Assembly: GCF_900167435.1 (NCBI RefSeq)
Contig: NZ_FUWS01000001.1
Span: 63,295 to 127,294 of the forward strand
From: Marinactinospora thermotolerans DSM 45154
GTDB lineage: Bacteria > Actinomycetota > Actinomycetes > Streptosporangiales > Streptosporangiaceae
Direction of reading: 5' to 3'
DNA: 64,000 bases
Position 1 is the stretch's first letter. Each line of letters begins with the position of its first letter. The position numbers and the translations under genes were made by a program. This document shows positions 44,666 to 52,883 of the stretch, one piece after another. Under the pieces are notes generated by a model that ran no database searches, had not been told where the DNA came from, and saw nothing but the letters and a program-made list of their open reading frames with translations.

Positions 44666-45961
44666 CTACCAGCGGGGCAGCCGCGGAGCGTTCCACTCCG
44701 GTTCGACGACCCGCATCGCGGCGACGTCGTCGCGGTCGCGTACCTCGCTGTCGGCCCAGCGACGGTGCAGGTCGGCCAGCGCCTCCCGGTCCAGCTCGAC
44801 GCCCAGGCCGGGTTCGTCGCCGACCTCGACCGCGCCCCCGGTGAAGGTGTGCGGGCGGGTGATGACGTCCTCCTCCTGCCAGGGGCGATGGGTGTCGCAG
44901 GCGTGGTGGAGGTTGGGGACGGCCGCGGCGACCTGGGTCATCGCGGCGAGGCTGATACCCAGATGGGTGTTGGAGTGCATGGAGACCCCCACCCCGTAGC
45001 AGCGGCACATCGCCGCGAGGTCGAGGGTGGCGCGCAGCCCGCCCCAGTAGTGGTGGTCGCTGAGCACCACCTGGACGGCGCGGCGGGCGAACGCCTCGGG
45101 CACCTCGTCGAAGCCGGTGACGCACATGTTGGTGGCCAGGGGCATGCCGGTCTCGGCGTGGACCCGCGCCATACCCTCGACGCCCGCGGTGGGGTCCTCC
45201 AGGTACTCCAGGACCCCGGTGAGCTCGCGGGCCACGTACAGGCTCGTCTCCACCGACCAGGCGCTGTTGGGGTCCAGGCGCAGCGGCATGTCCGGGAACG
45301 CCTCGCGCAGCGCGCGCACCGCGGCGATCTCGGCGTCGGGCTCGAAGACCCCGCCCTTGAGCTTGATCGAGGTGAAGCCGTAGCGTTCGACGAAGATCCG
45401 GGCCTGCTCGACCACGCCGGCGGGATCCAGCGCGGCGCCCCAGGCGTCGGGGTCCTGCCCGGGATGGGCGGCCCACTTGTAGAACAGGTAGGCGCTGTAG
45501 TCCACGCGGTCGCGCACCTTGCCGCCGAGCAGCGCGTGGACGGGGACACCGAGGACCTTCCCCCATGCGTCGAGGAACGCGACCTCGAAGGCCGCGAACA
45601 CGCTGGCCTTGAGCTTGGCCAGGTCGCGCTTGCCACGCAGGCCCGAGGCGGGGACGTCCGCGGTGGCGGCCTCCCGGGTCTCCTCCCCGAGGATCTGGTC
45701 GATGAGGGCCTTCAGCGCGGTCGGGCGCGCGACCTCCACCCCGTCGAGATGGGGGGCGACCTTGCGGATCGCGTCGAGGTATTCGGTGTCGCCGTAGGTC
45801 TCCCCCAGGCCGACGTGGCCGGAGGCGGTGTGCACCTCGATGATGGTGCGGGGGGTGAGGGGCTGGTGGACCCCCTGGAGGTTGAGCAGCGGCGGGTCGG
45901 TGATGAGGATCGGGGTGACGCGCACCTCGGAAACGCGCGCGCCGGTCGTCGGTGTGGTCAT
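44666..45961 (-). CDS. gudD: D-glucarate dehydratase
   Basis: ATG 45961 follows AGGAGA and gives 431 residues, the family length. Signatures of GudD in the enolase superfamily are NLQGVHQPLTPRTIIEV, RGKRDLAKLKASVFAAFEVA, VDYSAYLFYKW, the KxK lysines in FTSIKLKGGVF, the metal ligands around LRLDPNSAW and EYLEDPTAG, and the catalytic His in SMHSNTHLGISLA. It dehydrates D-glucarate (and L-idarate) to 5-keto-4-deoxyglucarate. It is the second gene of a kdgD-gudD transcript, 15 bp after kdgD, opposite an IclR regulator gene. Confidence 0.95.
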   Translation of the reverse strand: MTTPTTGARVSEVRVTPILITDPPLLNLQGVHQPLTPRTIIEVHTASGHVGLGETYGDTEYLDAIRKVAPHLDGVEVARPTALKALIDQILGEETREAATADVPASGLRGKRDLAKLKASVFAAFEVAFLDAWGKVLGVPVHALLGGKVRDRVDYSAYLFYKWAAHPGQDPDAWGAALDPAGVVEQARIFVERYGFTSIKLKGGVFEPDAEIAAVRALREAFPDMPLRLDPNSAWSVETSLYVARELTGVLEYLEDPTAGVEGMARVHAETGMPLATNMCVTGFDEVPEAFARRAVQVVLSDHHYWGGLRATLDLAAMCRCYGVGVSMHSNTHLGISLAAMTQVAAAVPNLHHACDTHRPWQEEDVITRPHTFTGGAVEVGDEPGLGVELDREALADLHRRWADSEVRDRDDVAAMRVVEPEWNAPRLPRW

Positions 45962-45976
45962 GGGGTCTCCTGGGGG

Positions 45977-46960
45977 TCAGCGGGCGACGAGGCTCAGACC
46001 GGTGCGGATGAGCTCGCGCGCCTCCTCAAGGTGCTCGGGGGCGGGTTCGGCCAGCGGGGAACGGACCGGGCCGACGTCGGCCCCGATCTCCTTCGCGCGG
46101 ATCCGCGCCGCGGCCTTGACCAACGACACCGGGTATCCCGTCCCCTTGTCGCGCAGCCGCACCCAGGGGATGTAGAAGCCGTCGAGGAGGCCGTCGACCG
46201 TCGCGTCGTCCCCCTCACCGAGCGCGCGGAAGAAGGCGCCGGCGATCTCGGGGGCGAAGGCGTGCACGGCCGAGGAGTAGGCGGGCACACCGGTGGCGGC
46301 GTAGGCGCGGGCCTGGAGTTCGGCGGTCGGCGCGCCGTTGAAGAACAGGAACCCCTCGGGCGCGGCGCGGACGAGGCGCTGGACCCGGTCGAGGTCGCTG
46401 TGCCCGTCCTTGAGACCGATGACGGTGGGCACGCGCGCCAGCTCGGCCAGCGTCTCGGGGGCGAAGGTGACGTTGTCGCGCTGGTAGACGATGAGCGGCA
46501 GCCCGGTGGCCGCGGCGACCGCCTCGACGTGGGCGCGCAGTCCCTCTTGGGGGGAGCGGATCAGGTAGGGGGGCAGGAGCAGCAGCGCGTCGGCGCCGGC
46601 GCGCTGGGCGGCGCGGGCGAACTCCACCGCCAGTGGCGTGCCGTAGCCGGTGCCCGCGACAACGGGCAGGCGGCCCGCTGCGCGGCGGACCGCGGCGGTG
46701 ACGATCCGCTCGTACTCCTCGACGCCCAGGTTGAAGAACTCCCCCGTCCCGCAGGCGACGAAGAGCGCCCCGGGGTCGGCGGCGAGCTGGTGGTCGAGGT
46801 AGGCGTCGAACTCGGCGGGGGCGAACTCCCCGTCGGGGCCGAATGCGGTCAGCGGGAAGGCGAGGACGGAACGGCGCATGCCCTCGGCGAGCCGCTCGGC
46901 GGTCTCGCGGACGCCCGCGGGACGATCGACCGGATCCCGGGGCGTGGTCACATCACTCAA
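45977..46960 (-). CDS. kdgD: 5-dehydro-4-deoxyglucarate dehydratase (copy 2)
   Basis: This 327-residue DapA-superfamily enzyme has SVLAFPLTAFGPDGEF, LFVACGTGEFFNLG, the Tyr in LIVYQRDNVTF and the Schiff-base Lys184 in GLKDGHSD, and the FFNGAPTAE signature shared with copy 1. It converts the GudD product to 2-oxoglutarate semialdehyde. A TTG start at 46960 is supported by GGAG five bases upstream; GTG 46951 is an alternative. It is promoter-proximal in the transcript, and a TGTCT/AGACA palindrome lies right at its promoter. Confidence 0.93.
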   Translation of the reverse strand: MSDVTTPRDPVDRPAGVRETAERLAEGMRRSVLAFPLTAFGPDGEFAPAEFDAYLDHQLAADPGALFVACGTGEFFNLGVEEYERIVTAAVRRAAGRLPVVAGTGYGTPLAVEFARAAQRAGADALLLLPPYLIRSPQEGLRAHVEAVAAATGLPLIVYQRDNVTFAPETLAELARVPTVIGLKDGHSDLDRVQRLVRAAPEGFLFFNGAPTAELQARAYAATGVPAYSSAVHAFAPEIAGAFFRALGEGDDATVDGLLDGFYIPWVRLRDKGTGYPVSLVKAAARIRAKEIGADVGPVRSPLAEPAPEHLEEARELIRTGLSLVAR

Positions 46961-46962
46961 TT

Positions 46963-46980
46963 TGTCTCCATATGTAGACA
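46963..46980. promoter_or_regulatory. Palindrome at the kdgD promoter, candidate IclR operator
   Basis: TGTCT at 46963-46967 and AGACA at 46976-46980 form an inverted repeat with an 8-base spacer, immediately upstream of kdgD. A further TTTC-N5-GAAA repeat lies about 10 bases farther. A regulator encoded divergently could bind here. Confidence 0.45.
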
Positions 46981-47399
46981 GCTTTTTCGTATGGAAACGA
47001 ACATTAATCTGCGAGACACATCACGTCAACATGTGAGCAACGCTGCCAGGAGGGTGGAAACCGGGCATCGGACGCCCGCTCCGCACCTCAGGCGAGGCGC
47101 GCCGCTCCCGCGTCCCCAGCGGATCCCGCGGCCACGCCGCGCCCACGACACGCTGCCTTCGGCCCGGCCGGCGCCACCCCGGCGGCCCCGATGACGCGGG
47201 AGAGCATGGCCACCGGCACGTCCGGGCAGGTCACCCCGCCCCCAGAGGCGCCCCGTCCCGCGTTTCCGCCGACGCCGACCGGCGCTGTCCACCCCCTTGG
47301 ATACAATCTCCGGATCTAGACAGACATCGACGCGACTCCGGTCGCCGGACTTCGCGTCCGCGACCGCGTCCATGCGCCGGCCATTCCGGAAGGAGTCCC
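46981..47399. other. Divergent regulatory region between kdgD and the IclR gene
   Basis: No gene is seen. Near the IclR side, TACAAT at 47302-47307 is a good -10 hexamer, followed by TCTAGA and repeated AGACA units at 47315-47326. The AGACA sequence recurs at the kdgD side (46976-46980), so one regulator may bind both ends. Confidence 0.45.
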
Positions 47400-48188
47400 G
47401 TGACCGAGTCATCGGGCGTGCGCGAGGTCAAGTCCGCGGCCCGCACCGTCGAACTCCTCGAACTTCTCGGCGGCCTGCGGGAGCCCGCGACCCTGCGAGA
47501 GTTGTCCGAACGCATGTCGGTGCCGCGCAGCAGCCTGTACGCGCTGCTCCAGACCCTGGTGCACCGCGGATGGGTGCGCACCGACCCCACCGGGTCGCTC
47601 TACTCCATCGGCATCCGGGCGCTCCTCGCCGGCACGGCCTACATCGACGCCGATCCCCGGCTCGCGCTCGTGCGTCCCCACCTGGACGCGCTGTCCGAGC
47701 GGTTGGGCGAGACCCTGCACTTCGCCCGGCTCGACGGCCCCGACGTCGTCTACCTGGCCACCCGCGAGTCCCGTCACTACCTGCGCCCCTTCAGCCGCGT
47801 GGGACGCCGTCTCCCCGCGCACAGCACCTCCCTGGGCAAGGCCCTGCTGGCCGAGCGCTCCGACGAGGAGGTCGACGCGCTCCTGCCCGCCGAACTGGCG
47901 GCCCTGACCGAGACCACCGTGACCGACAGGGCGGGCCTGTTCGCCGAGCTGGCCGCGATACGCGGGCGTGGGTACGCGGTCGACAACGGTGAGAACGTCG
48001 TCGGGCTGACCTGCCTGGGCGTGGCGCTGCGCTACGACACCCCCGCCATGGACGCGCTGAGCTGCTCCATCCCGACCGCGCGCTGCACCCCCGATCTGCG
48101 CGAGCGCGTGCTGGAGGCGCTGATGGAGACGCGGGGCATCCTGGAGGCCACCGGCGCGGCCGCCCTGTCCCCCTTCGCCCGCCCCTGA
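47400..48188 (+). CDS. IclR-family transcriptional regulator of the glucarate locus
   Basis: GTG 47400 preceded by AAGGAG gives 262 residues. The winged helix-turn-helix occupies residues about 10-70 (AARTVELLELLGGL, TLRELSERMSVPRSSLYALLQTLVHRGWV). The C-terminal IclR effector domain follows, with SRVGRRLPAHSTSLGKALLAE and YAVDNGENVVGLTCLGVAL. It is divergent from kdgD-gudD, so it most likely senses glucarate or a pathway intermediate and represses or activates that transcript. The effector is inferred from context only. Confidence 0.9.
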   Translation: MTESSGVREVKSAARTVELLELLGGLREPATLRELSERMSVPRSSLYALLQTLVHRGWVRTDPTGSLYSIGIRALLAGTAYIDADPRLALVRPHLDALSERLGETLHFARLDGPDVVYLATRESRHYLRPFSRVGRRLPAHSTSLGKALLAERSDEEVDALLPAELAALTETTVTDRAGLFAELAAIRGRGYAVDNGENVVGLTCLGVALRYDTPAMDALSCSIPTARCTPDLRERVLEALMETRGILEATGAAALSPFARP

Positions 48189-48192
48189 GCCG

Positions 48193-48216
48193 GAGGGGCC
48201 GGGCGGCCCGGCCCTC
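48193..48216. terminator. Hairpin between convergent iclR and marR genes
   Basis: GAGGGGCCGGG (48193-48203) pairs with CCCGGCCCTC (48207-48216) with one bulged G and a tight loop. It overlaps the stop of the minus-strand MarR gene. Confidence 0.6.
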
Positions 48217-48754
48217 AGCTCCGCCGTTTGGCCTCGGCGGCGGACGACCCTTCCATGAGCTTGCCCAGCAGCGCGACCAGGGTGGCGCGCTCCTCGCCCG
48301 TGAGCGCCGTGGCCCAGGCGCTCTCGCGCCTGTTGTGCGCGACGAACCCCCGTTCGATGGCGTCGCGCCCGGCCCCGGTCAGGCCGATGCGCACCGCGCG
48401 ACGGTCGTAGTCGGCGCGCTCACGGGTCACCAGCCCGTCCCGGTGCAACGTGTTGACCAGGGAGGAGACCGCCGCCCGGCTCATACCCGACAGTTCGGCC
48501 GCGGTCTTGGCCTCCATCGGGCCGGCCAGCCAGAGGACGAACAGGACCCGAAACCCCGGCCACGTCCATCCGCTGGGGCGGTGCACCGATGACTCCAGGT
48601 CGTAGACGACCATGCTGGTCACCCGGTGCAGGGTGAGGACCAGTCGCATGGCGTCGAGGTCCACCGAGGGCATCGCGCGCCCGACCCGCTCCACGGCGTA
48701 GTCCACGAAGGACCAGAAGGTCAGCCCGTCGGGGATGTCGGTTCCGTGGCTCAC
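48215..48754 (-). CDS. MarR-family regulator of the homogentisate operon
   Basis: GTG 48754 gives 179 residues; the frame continues upstream in low-complexity sequence. The winged helix region reads GWTWPGFRVLFVLWLAGPMEAKTAAELSGMSRAAVSSLVNTLHRDGLVTRERADYDRRAVRIGLT, the typical MarR DNA-binding domain with the wing Asp-Arg. Divergence from the homogentisate genes, with a 14-bp palindrome (48914-48927) in their promoter, makes it the likely local repressor, relieved by an aromatic acid such as homogentisate or hydroxyphenylacetate. The ligand is inferred. Confidence 0.87.
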   Translation of the reverse strand: MSHGTDIPDGLTFWSFVDYAVERVGRAMPSVDLDAMRLVLTLHRVTSMVVYDLESSVHRPSGWTWPGFRVLFVLWLAGPMEAKTAAELSGMSRAAVSSLVNTLHRDGLVTRERADYDRRAVRIGLTGAGRDAIERGFVAHNRRESAWATALTGEERATLVALLGKLMEGSSAAEAKRRS

Positions 48755-48839
48755 GCCGCCCCACCCTAGTCCACCGCGCCTCTTTGGCGGCGGCCCTGCC
48801 ACGCGGCCGTTGCGCCCGCCCTTTCAGGCCGGACAAATC

Positions 48840-48857
48840 ATGTGACTCACTTCACAT
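48840..48857. promoter_or_regulatory. Crp/GlxR-type binding site
   Basis: ATGTGA-CTCACT-TCACAT (48840-48857) is a perfect inverted repeat that contains the consensus TGTGA-N6-TCACA. Its centre is about 64 bases upstream of the inferred start of the homogentisate operon, a position typical for class I activation. Confidence 0.72.
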
Positions 48858-48877
48858 AAGCAAGTGGCGCGATACCC

Positions 48878-48927
48878 TTGGTCGCGTGACCTGGAGCACG
48901 TAGCGTCCGATTAATCAAAGGTTTGAT
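48878..48927 (+). promoter_or_regulatory. Homogentisate operon promoter and MarR-like operator
   Basis: TTGGTC at 48878-48883 and TAGCGT at 48901-48906 are 17 bases apart and form a plausible, non-consensus promoter. ATCAAA-GG-TTTGAT at 48914-48927 is a near-perfect palindrome at the expected transcription start, where a bound MarR repressor would block initiation. Confidence 0.65.
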
Positions 48928-48948
48928 CATTGCTCCGGAGGCCCGACC

Positions 48949-49911
48949 ATGGCCAAGAAGCCCTTCGCCTCGTCCGCCGACCTCGACGAGAAGAAACAGA
49001 CCCTGGAGGTCCTCGCCGACGGCGTCTACGCGCTGACCGCCGAGGGGGACCCCAACATCGGCGCCATCGAGGCGGAGGACTTCCTCATCTGCTTCGAGGC
49101 GCTGGCCACCCCCACCGCCGCCCGCGCCTGGCTCGCCCGGCTGCGCGAGCACACCGACAAGCCCATCCGCTACCTGGTGCTCTCCCACTACCACGCCGTG
49201 CGCGTCCTGGGCGCCAGCGCCTTCGACGCCGACATCGTCATCGCCCACGAGAAGACCCGCGCCCTCATCGCCGAACGCGGCGAACAGGACTGGAAGAGCG
49301 AGTTCGAGCGCATGCCGCGCCTGGCCAAGGACGCCTCCTCCGTCCCGGGACTGACCTGGCCCACCCAGACCTTCGCCGACCGGGTCACCATCGACCTCGG
49401 CGGCGACCGTGGCGAACTCGTCCTGGAACACCTCGGCCGCGGCCACACCGAAGGCGACATCGTGGCCTGGCTGCCCCGGCAGCGGATCCTCTTCGCCGGC
49501 GACCTCGTCGAAGCCGAGGCCGCGCTCTACACCGGCGACGCCTTCCACCGCGACTGGGCCGGTCCCACCCTGGACCGGGTCGCCGCGCTGGGCGCCGACA
49601 TGCTCGTGGGCGGGCGCGGCCCGGTGACCCGCGGACGCGCCGCGGTGGACGCCGCCATCGAGCAGACCCGCCACTTCCTGCGGGTCATGCTCCAGGAGGT
49701 CGGCGCGGTGCACGCGCGCGGGGGAACGCTGAAGGAGGCGTTCGAGGCCGCCCACGCCGCGCTCGCCGACCGCTACGGCCACTGGCCGATCTTCGAACAC
49801 TGCCTGCCCTTCGACGTCTCACGCCTGTGGGACGAACTCTCGGGGATCGAACGGCCCGTCATCTGGACGGCCGAACGCGACCGCGAGATCTGGGACCTGC
49901 TCCAGGACTGA
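48949..49911 (+). CDS. MBL-fold (metallo-β-lactamase-like) protein with degenerate metal site
   Basis: ATG 48949 follows GGAGG by seven bases and gives 320 residues. The fold is clear: PIRYLVLSHYHAVRVLGAS, LEHLGRGHTEGDIVAWLP, ILFAGDLVEAEA and GGRGPVTRG. In the HxHxDH motif, His80 and His82 remain but the Asp-His pair is Val84-Arg85. The usual late PGHG His is replaced by Arg. One half of the dinuclear zinc site is thus lost. Relatives include thioesterases and lactonases. As first gene of the homogentisate operon it may hydrolyse a lactone or thioester of an aromatic precursor, or serve a non-hydrolytic role. Confidence 0.85.
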   Translation: MAKKPFASSADLDEKKQTLEVLADGVYALTAEGDPNIGAIEAEDFLICFEALATPTAARAWLARLREHTDKPIRYLVLSHYHAVRVLGASAFDADIVIAHEKTRALIAERGEQDWKSEFERMPRLAKDASSVPGLTWPTQTFADRVTIDLGGDRGELVLEHLGRGHTEGDIVAWLPRQRILFAGDLVEAEAALYTGDAFHRDWAGPTLDRVAALGADMLVGGRGPVTRGRAAVDAAIEQTRHFLRVMLQEVGAVHARGGTLKEAFEAAHAALADRYGHWPIFEHCLPFDVSRLWDELSGIERPVIWTAERDREIWDLLQD

Positions 49912-49925
49912 GAGGGATGCCGGCC

Positions 49926-51623
49926 ATGGCCGACCGTAGAAGCCACGTCCCCGACGATCGCGAACCGGTCCTGGTGCTGGGCGCCGGCCCCGTGGGGCAG
50001 ACCGCCGCGCTGCTCCTGGCCCGCTGGGGCCTGCCCGTGGTGATCGTGGACGGCCGTCCCGCCCGCGATCCCGTCGGCTCCAAGGCCATCTGCCAGCAAC
50101 GTGACGTCCTGGACGTCTGGGACACCCTGGGCGCGGGCGCCATCGTCGAGGAGGGGCTGACCTGGGACACGGCACGCACCTTCTACCGCGACGTCGAGCT
50201 GTTCGGCATCCGGCTGCGCGACCGGGGCGCCAGCCCCTTGCCCCCATTCGTCAACATCTCCCAGGCCCGCACCGAGGAGATCCTCGACGAGCGGCTGTCG
50301 GCCGCCGGGATCGCCGTGCGCTGGGGTCACGAGGTCACCGGCATCGACCAGAACGAGCACGGCGTCGTGGTGGAGTGCGACACCGACGCGGGGCCGGTAC
50401 GGCTGCGCGGCTCCCACGCGATCGCCTGCCTGGGCGCCCGGGGGCGGGTCGCGCGCGAGGCGCTGGGGGTGGACTTCGCCGGGCACAGCTTCGCCGACCG
50501 CTTCCTCATCTGCGACATCCGCGCCGACCTGCCCGGCTGGGAGCGGGAACGGCGCTTCCACTTCGACCCCGACTGGAACCCCGGCCGGCAGGTGCTCATC
50601 CATCCCTGCCCCGACTCGGTCTACCGGATCGACTGGCAGGTCCCTCCCGACTTCGACCTGGACGCGGAGGAGAGGTCGGGAGGATTGGACCGCCGCATCC
50701 GCCAGATCATCGGCGAGCGGCCCTACGAGGTCGTGTGGCGCTCGTTGTACCGCTTCCACACGCGCCTGGCCGACCGGATGCGGGTGGGCCGGGTGCTGCT
50801 GGCCGGCGACTGCGCCCACCTGGTCGCCCCGTTCGGGGCGCGCGGCCTCAACTCCGGCGTCCACGACGCCGAGAACGCCGCCTGGAAACTGGCCTTCGCC
50901 GTCAACGGCTGGGGCGGTGCGGAGCTGCTGGAAAGCTACCACCTGGAACGTCACGCCGCCGCGCGCGAGAACGTCGAGATCACCAGCGCGACGATGCGCT
51001 TCCTGGTGCCCCATGGCGAACGGGAGCGCAGATGGCGCGAGAGCGTCCTGGAACGCGCGCTGACCGAGCCCTCGGCCCGGGAGCAGGTCGACTCGGGACG
51101 GTTGTCCGAGCCCTTCTGGTACACCGCCTCCCCCTTGACCACCGCGCATCCGGAACGCCCCTTCCCCGGCCGCCCCCCGCGCGGGCAGGCCCCCCTCCCC
51201 TGCCCCGGGGTCCTGGTACCCGACGCTCCCGTGCGCCTGGCCGGCCAGGACCGTCCCGCCCGGCTGCGCCCGCTGGCCCGCTTCGGACTGACCCTGCTGA
51301 CCACCGACGCCGCCGGCGCCACCGCGGCCCTGACCGCGGCGCGGGCGGTCACCAGGGCTCCCGTGTCGGCGCTGGTGCTGCCCGAGATCGACCACACCGG
51401 CGCGCTGACCAGGGCGCTGGAGGCCCGGCCGGGCGAGGCCTGGCTGTTGCGTCCCGACGCCCACGTCGCCGCCGTGGTCGAGGCCACCGATCCGGCCGCG
51501 GTCGCCACCGCCGTGCGCACCGCGCTGGGACGCGGCGGGCCCGGAGTCGTCCCGCCGCGTTCCCCCGAGCCCTTCGGACACCGGATCGCCGGCGGGGAGG
51601 AGGCCGCCCCCACCGCCGGATGA
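49926..51623 (+). CDS. FAD-dependent aromatic hydroxylase (PheA/MhpA type)
   Basis: ATG 49926 lies ten bases after GAGAGG, giving 565 residues; ATG 49917 is too close to that site. The FAD-binding dinucleotide fold is VLVLGAGPVGQTAALLLARWG. The GD motif is VLLAGDCAHLVAPFGARGLNSGVHDAENAAWKL. The C-terminal thioredoxin-like domain of phenol-hydroxylase relatives spans about 440-565. Such enzymes use NAD(P)H and oxygen to hydroxylate phenols. The downstream genes consume homogentisate, so the most sensible reaction is conversion of a hydroxyphenylacetate to homogentisate. It lies 14 bp after the MBL gene. Confidence 0.87.
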   Translation: MADRRSHVPDDREPVLVLGAGPVGQTAALLLARWGLPVVIVDGRPARDPVGSKAICQQRDVLDVWDTLGAGAIVEEGLTWDTARTFYRDVELFGIRLRDRGASPLPPFVNISQARTEEILDERLSAAGIAVRWGHEVTGIDQNEHGVVVECDTDAGPVRLRGSHAIACLGARGRVAREALGVDFAGHSFADRFLICDIRADLPGWERERRFHFDPDWNPGRQVLIHPCPDSVYRIDWQVPPDFDLDAEERSGGLDRRIRQIIGERPYEVVWRSLYRFHTRLADRMRVGRVLLAGDCAHLVAPFGARGLNSGVHDAENAAWKLAFAVNGWGGAELLESYHLERHAAARENVEITSATMRFLVPHGERERRWRESVLERALTEPSAREQVDSGRLSEPFWYTASPLTTAHPERPFPGRPPRGQAPLPCPGVLVPDAPVRLAGQDRPARLRPLARFGLTLLTTDAAGATAALTAARAVTRAPVSALVLPEIDHTGALTRALEARPGEAWLLRPDAHVAAVVEATDPAAVATAVRTALGRGGPGVVPPRSPEPFGHRIAGGEEAAPTAG

Positions 51624-51680
51624 GAACCGGCTCCGGCCGGGCCCGCACAGCGACGAACACGCCGACCCGAGGAGAACGTC

Positions 51681-52883
51681 ATGGCCTACTACCGCAGCGT
51701 GGGCGAGGTGCCGCGGACCCGGCACACCCAGCACCGCACCCCCGAGGGGGGCCTGTACTACGAGGAGCTGATGGGCGAGGAGGGGTTCTCCTCCGACTCC
51801 TCCCTGCTCTACCACCGCCACATCCCCTCCGCGATCGTCGACGCCCGGGTCTGGGAGCCCCCGGACCAGTCCCGCACCCCCAACTCGCCGCTGATCCCGC
51901 GCCACCTGCGCCTGCACACCCTGTTCGGTGACGACTGGAAGGACACCGACCCCGTCACCGGCCGCCGACTGGTGCTGGGCAACGACGACGTGCGCATCTC
52001 CTATGTCGCCGCGGGGACGGCCTCGGAGCTGTACCGCAACGCGATCGGCGACGAGTGCGTCTACATCGAGTCGGGGGCGGCGACCCTGGAGACCGTGTTC
52101 GGCGCGCTGGAGGTGGGCCGGGGCGACTACGCCGTCATCCCCCGCGCCACCACCCACCGCTGGATCCCCTCCGGCGACGAGCCGCTGCGCGCCTACGCGA
52201 TCGAGGCGTCCGGGCACATCGCCCCGCCCCGGCGCTACCTATCGCGCTACGGCCAGTTCCTGGAACACGCCCCCTACTGCGAGCGCGACCTCCGGGGTCC
52301 CGCCGGTCCCTTGGTGGCCGAGGGCGAGGACGTCGACGTGCTCGTCAAGCACCGCGGCCCCGGTCCCGGCGGGATCGCCGGCACCCGCTACACCTACCCC
52401 CGTCACCCCTTCGACGTGGTCGGCTGGGACGGGTGCCTGTACCCCTACGCCTTCAACATCGCCGACTACCAGCCCATCACCGGACGGGTGCACCAGCCGC
52501 CGCCGGTCCACCAGGTGTTCGAAGGCCCCAACTTCGTCATCTGCAACTTCGTGCCGCGCAAGGTGGATTACCACCCGCTGTCGATTCCGGTGCCCTACTA
52601 CCACTCCAACGTCGACTCCGACGAGGTCATGTTCTACTGCGGCGGCGACTACGAGGCGCGCAAGGGCTCGGGGATCGGCCAGGGCTCGGTCTCGCTGCAT
52701 CCGGGCGGGCACTCCCACGGGCCCCAGCCCGGCGCCTATGAGCGCAGCGTCGGCGTGGAGGCCTTCGACGAACTGGCCGTCATGGTGGACACCTTCCGCC
52801 CACTGGACCTGGGCGAGGGCGGGCTGACCGCCGAGGACCCGGGCTACGCCTGGACCTGGTCGGGGCGGGGACCGCGGCCGTGA
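51681..52883 (+). CDS. hmgA: Homogentisate 1,2-dioxygenase
   Basis: ATG 51681 is preceded by GAGGAG and gives 400 residues. Family features are AYYRSVGEVPRTRHTQHRTPEGGLYYEELMGEEGFSSDSSLLYH at the start, the cupin segments VEHA-like ESGAATLETVFGALEVGRGDY and RYLSRYGQFLEHAPYCERD, and the Fe(II) ligand region VHQVFEGPNFVICNFVPRK, NVDSDEVMFYCGGDYE and HPGGHSHGPQPG. It opens the ring of homogentisate to 4-maleylacetoacetate with molecular oxygen. The next gene overlaps its stop by four bases, so translation is coupled. Confidence 0.95.
   Translation: MAYYRSVGEVPRTRHTQHRTPEGGLYYEELMGEEGFSSDSSLLYHRHIPSAIVDARVWEPPDQSRTPNSPLIPRHLRLHTLFGDDWKDTDPVTGRRLVLGNDDVRISYVAAGTASELYRNAIGDECVYIESGAATLETVFGALEVGRGDYAVIPRATTHRWIPSGDEPLRAYAIEASGHIAPPRRYLSRYGQFLEHAPYCERDLRGPAGPLVAEGEDVDVLVKHRGPGPGGIAGTRYTYPRHPFDVVGWDGCLYPYAFNIADYQPITGRVHQPPPVHQVFEGPNFVICNFVPRKVDYHPLSIPVPYYHSNVDSDEVMFYCGGDYEARKGSGIGQGSVSLHPGGHSHGPQPGAYERSVGVEAFDELAVMVDTFRPLDLGEGGLTAEDPGYAWTWSGRGPRP

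Noticed and set aside
41242-44844. A 1200-codon open frame on the plus strand
   Set aside because: It is antisense to the aldehyde dehydrogenase and gntP genes; its translation is low-complexity Gly/Arg/Gln/His and matches no domain. GC-rich genomes give such shadows.
44036-47194. A 1052-codon open frame on the plus strand
   Set aside because: It is antisense to gntP, gudD and kdgD, whose catalytic motifs are intact; the composition is atypical for a protein.
49773-52217. An 814-codon open frame on the minus strand
   Set aside because: It is antisense to the FAD hydroxylase and hmgA and shows no domain.
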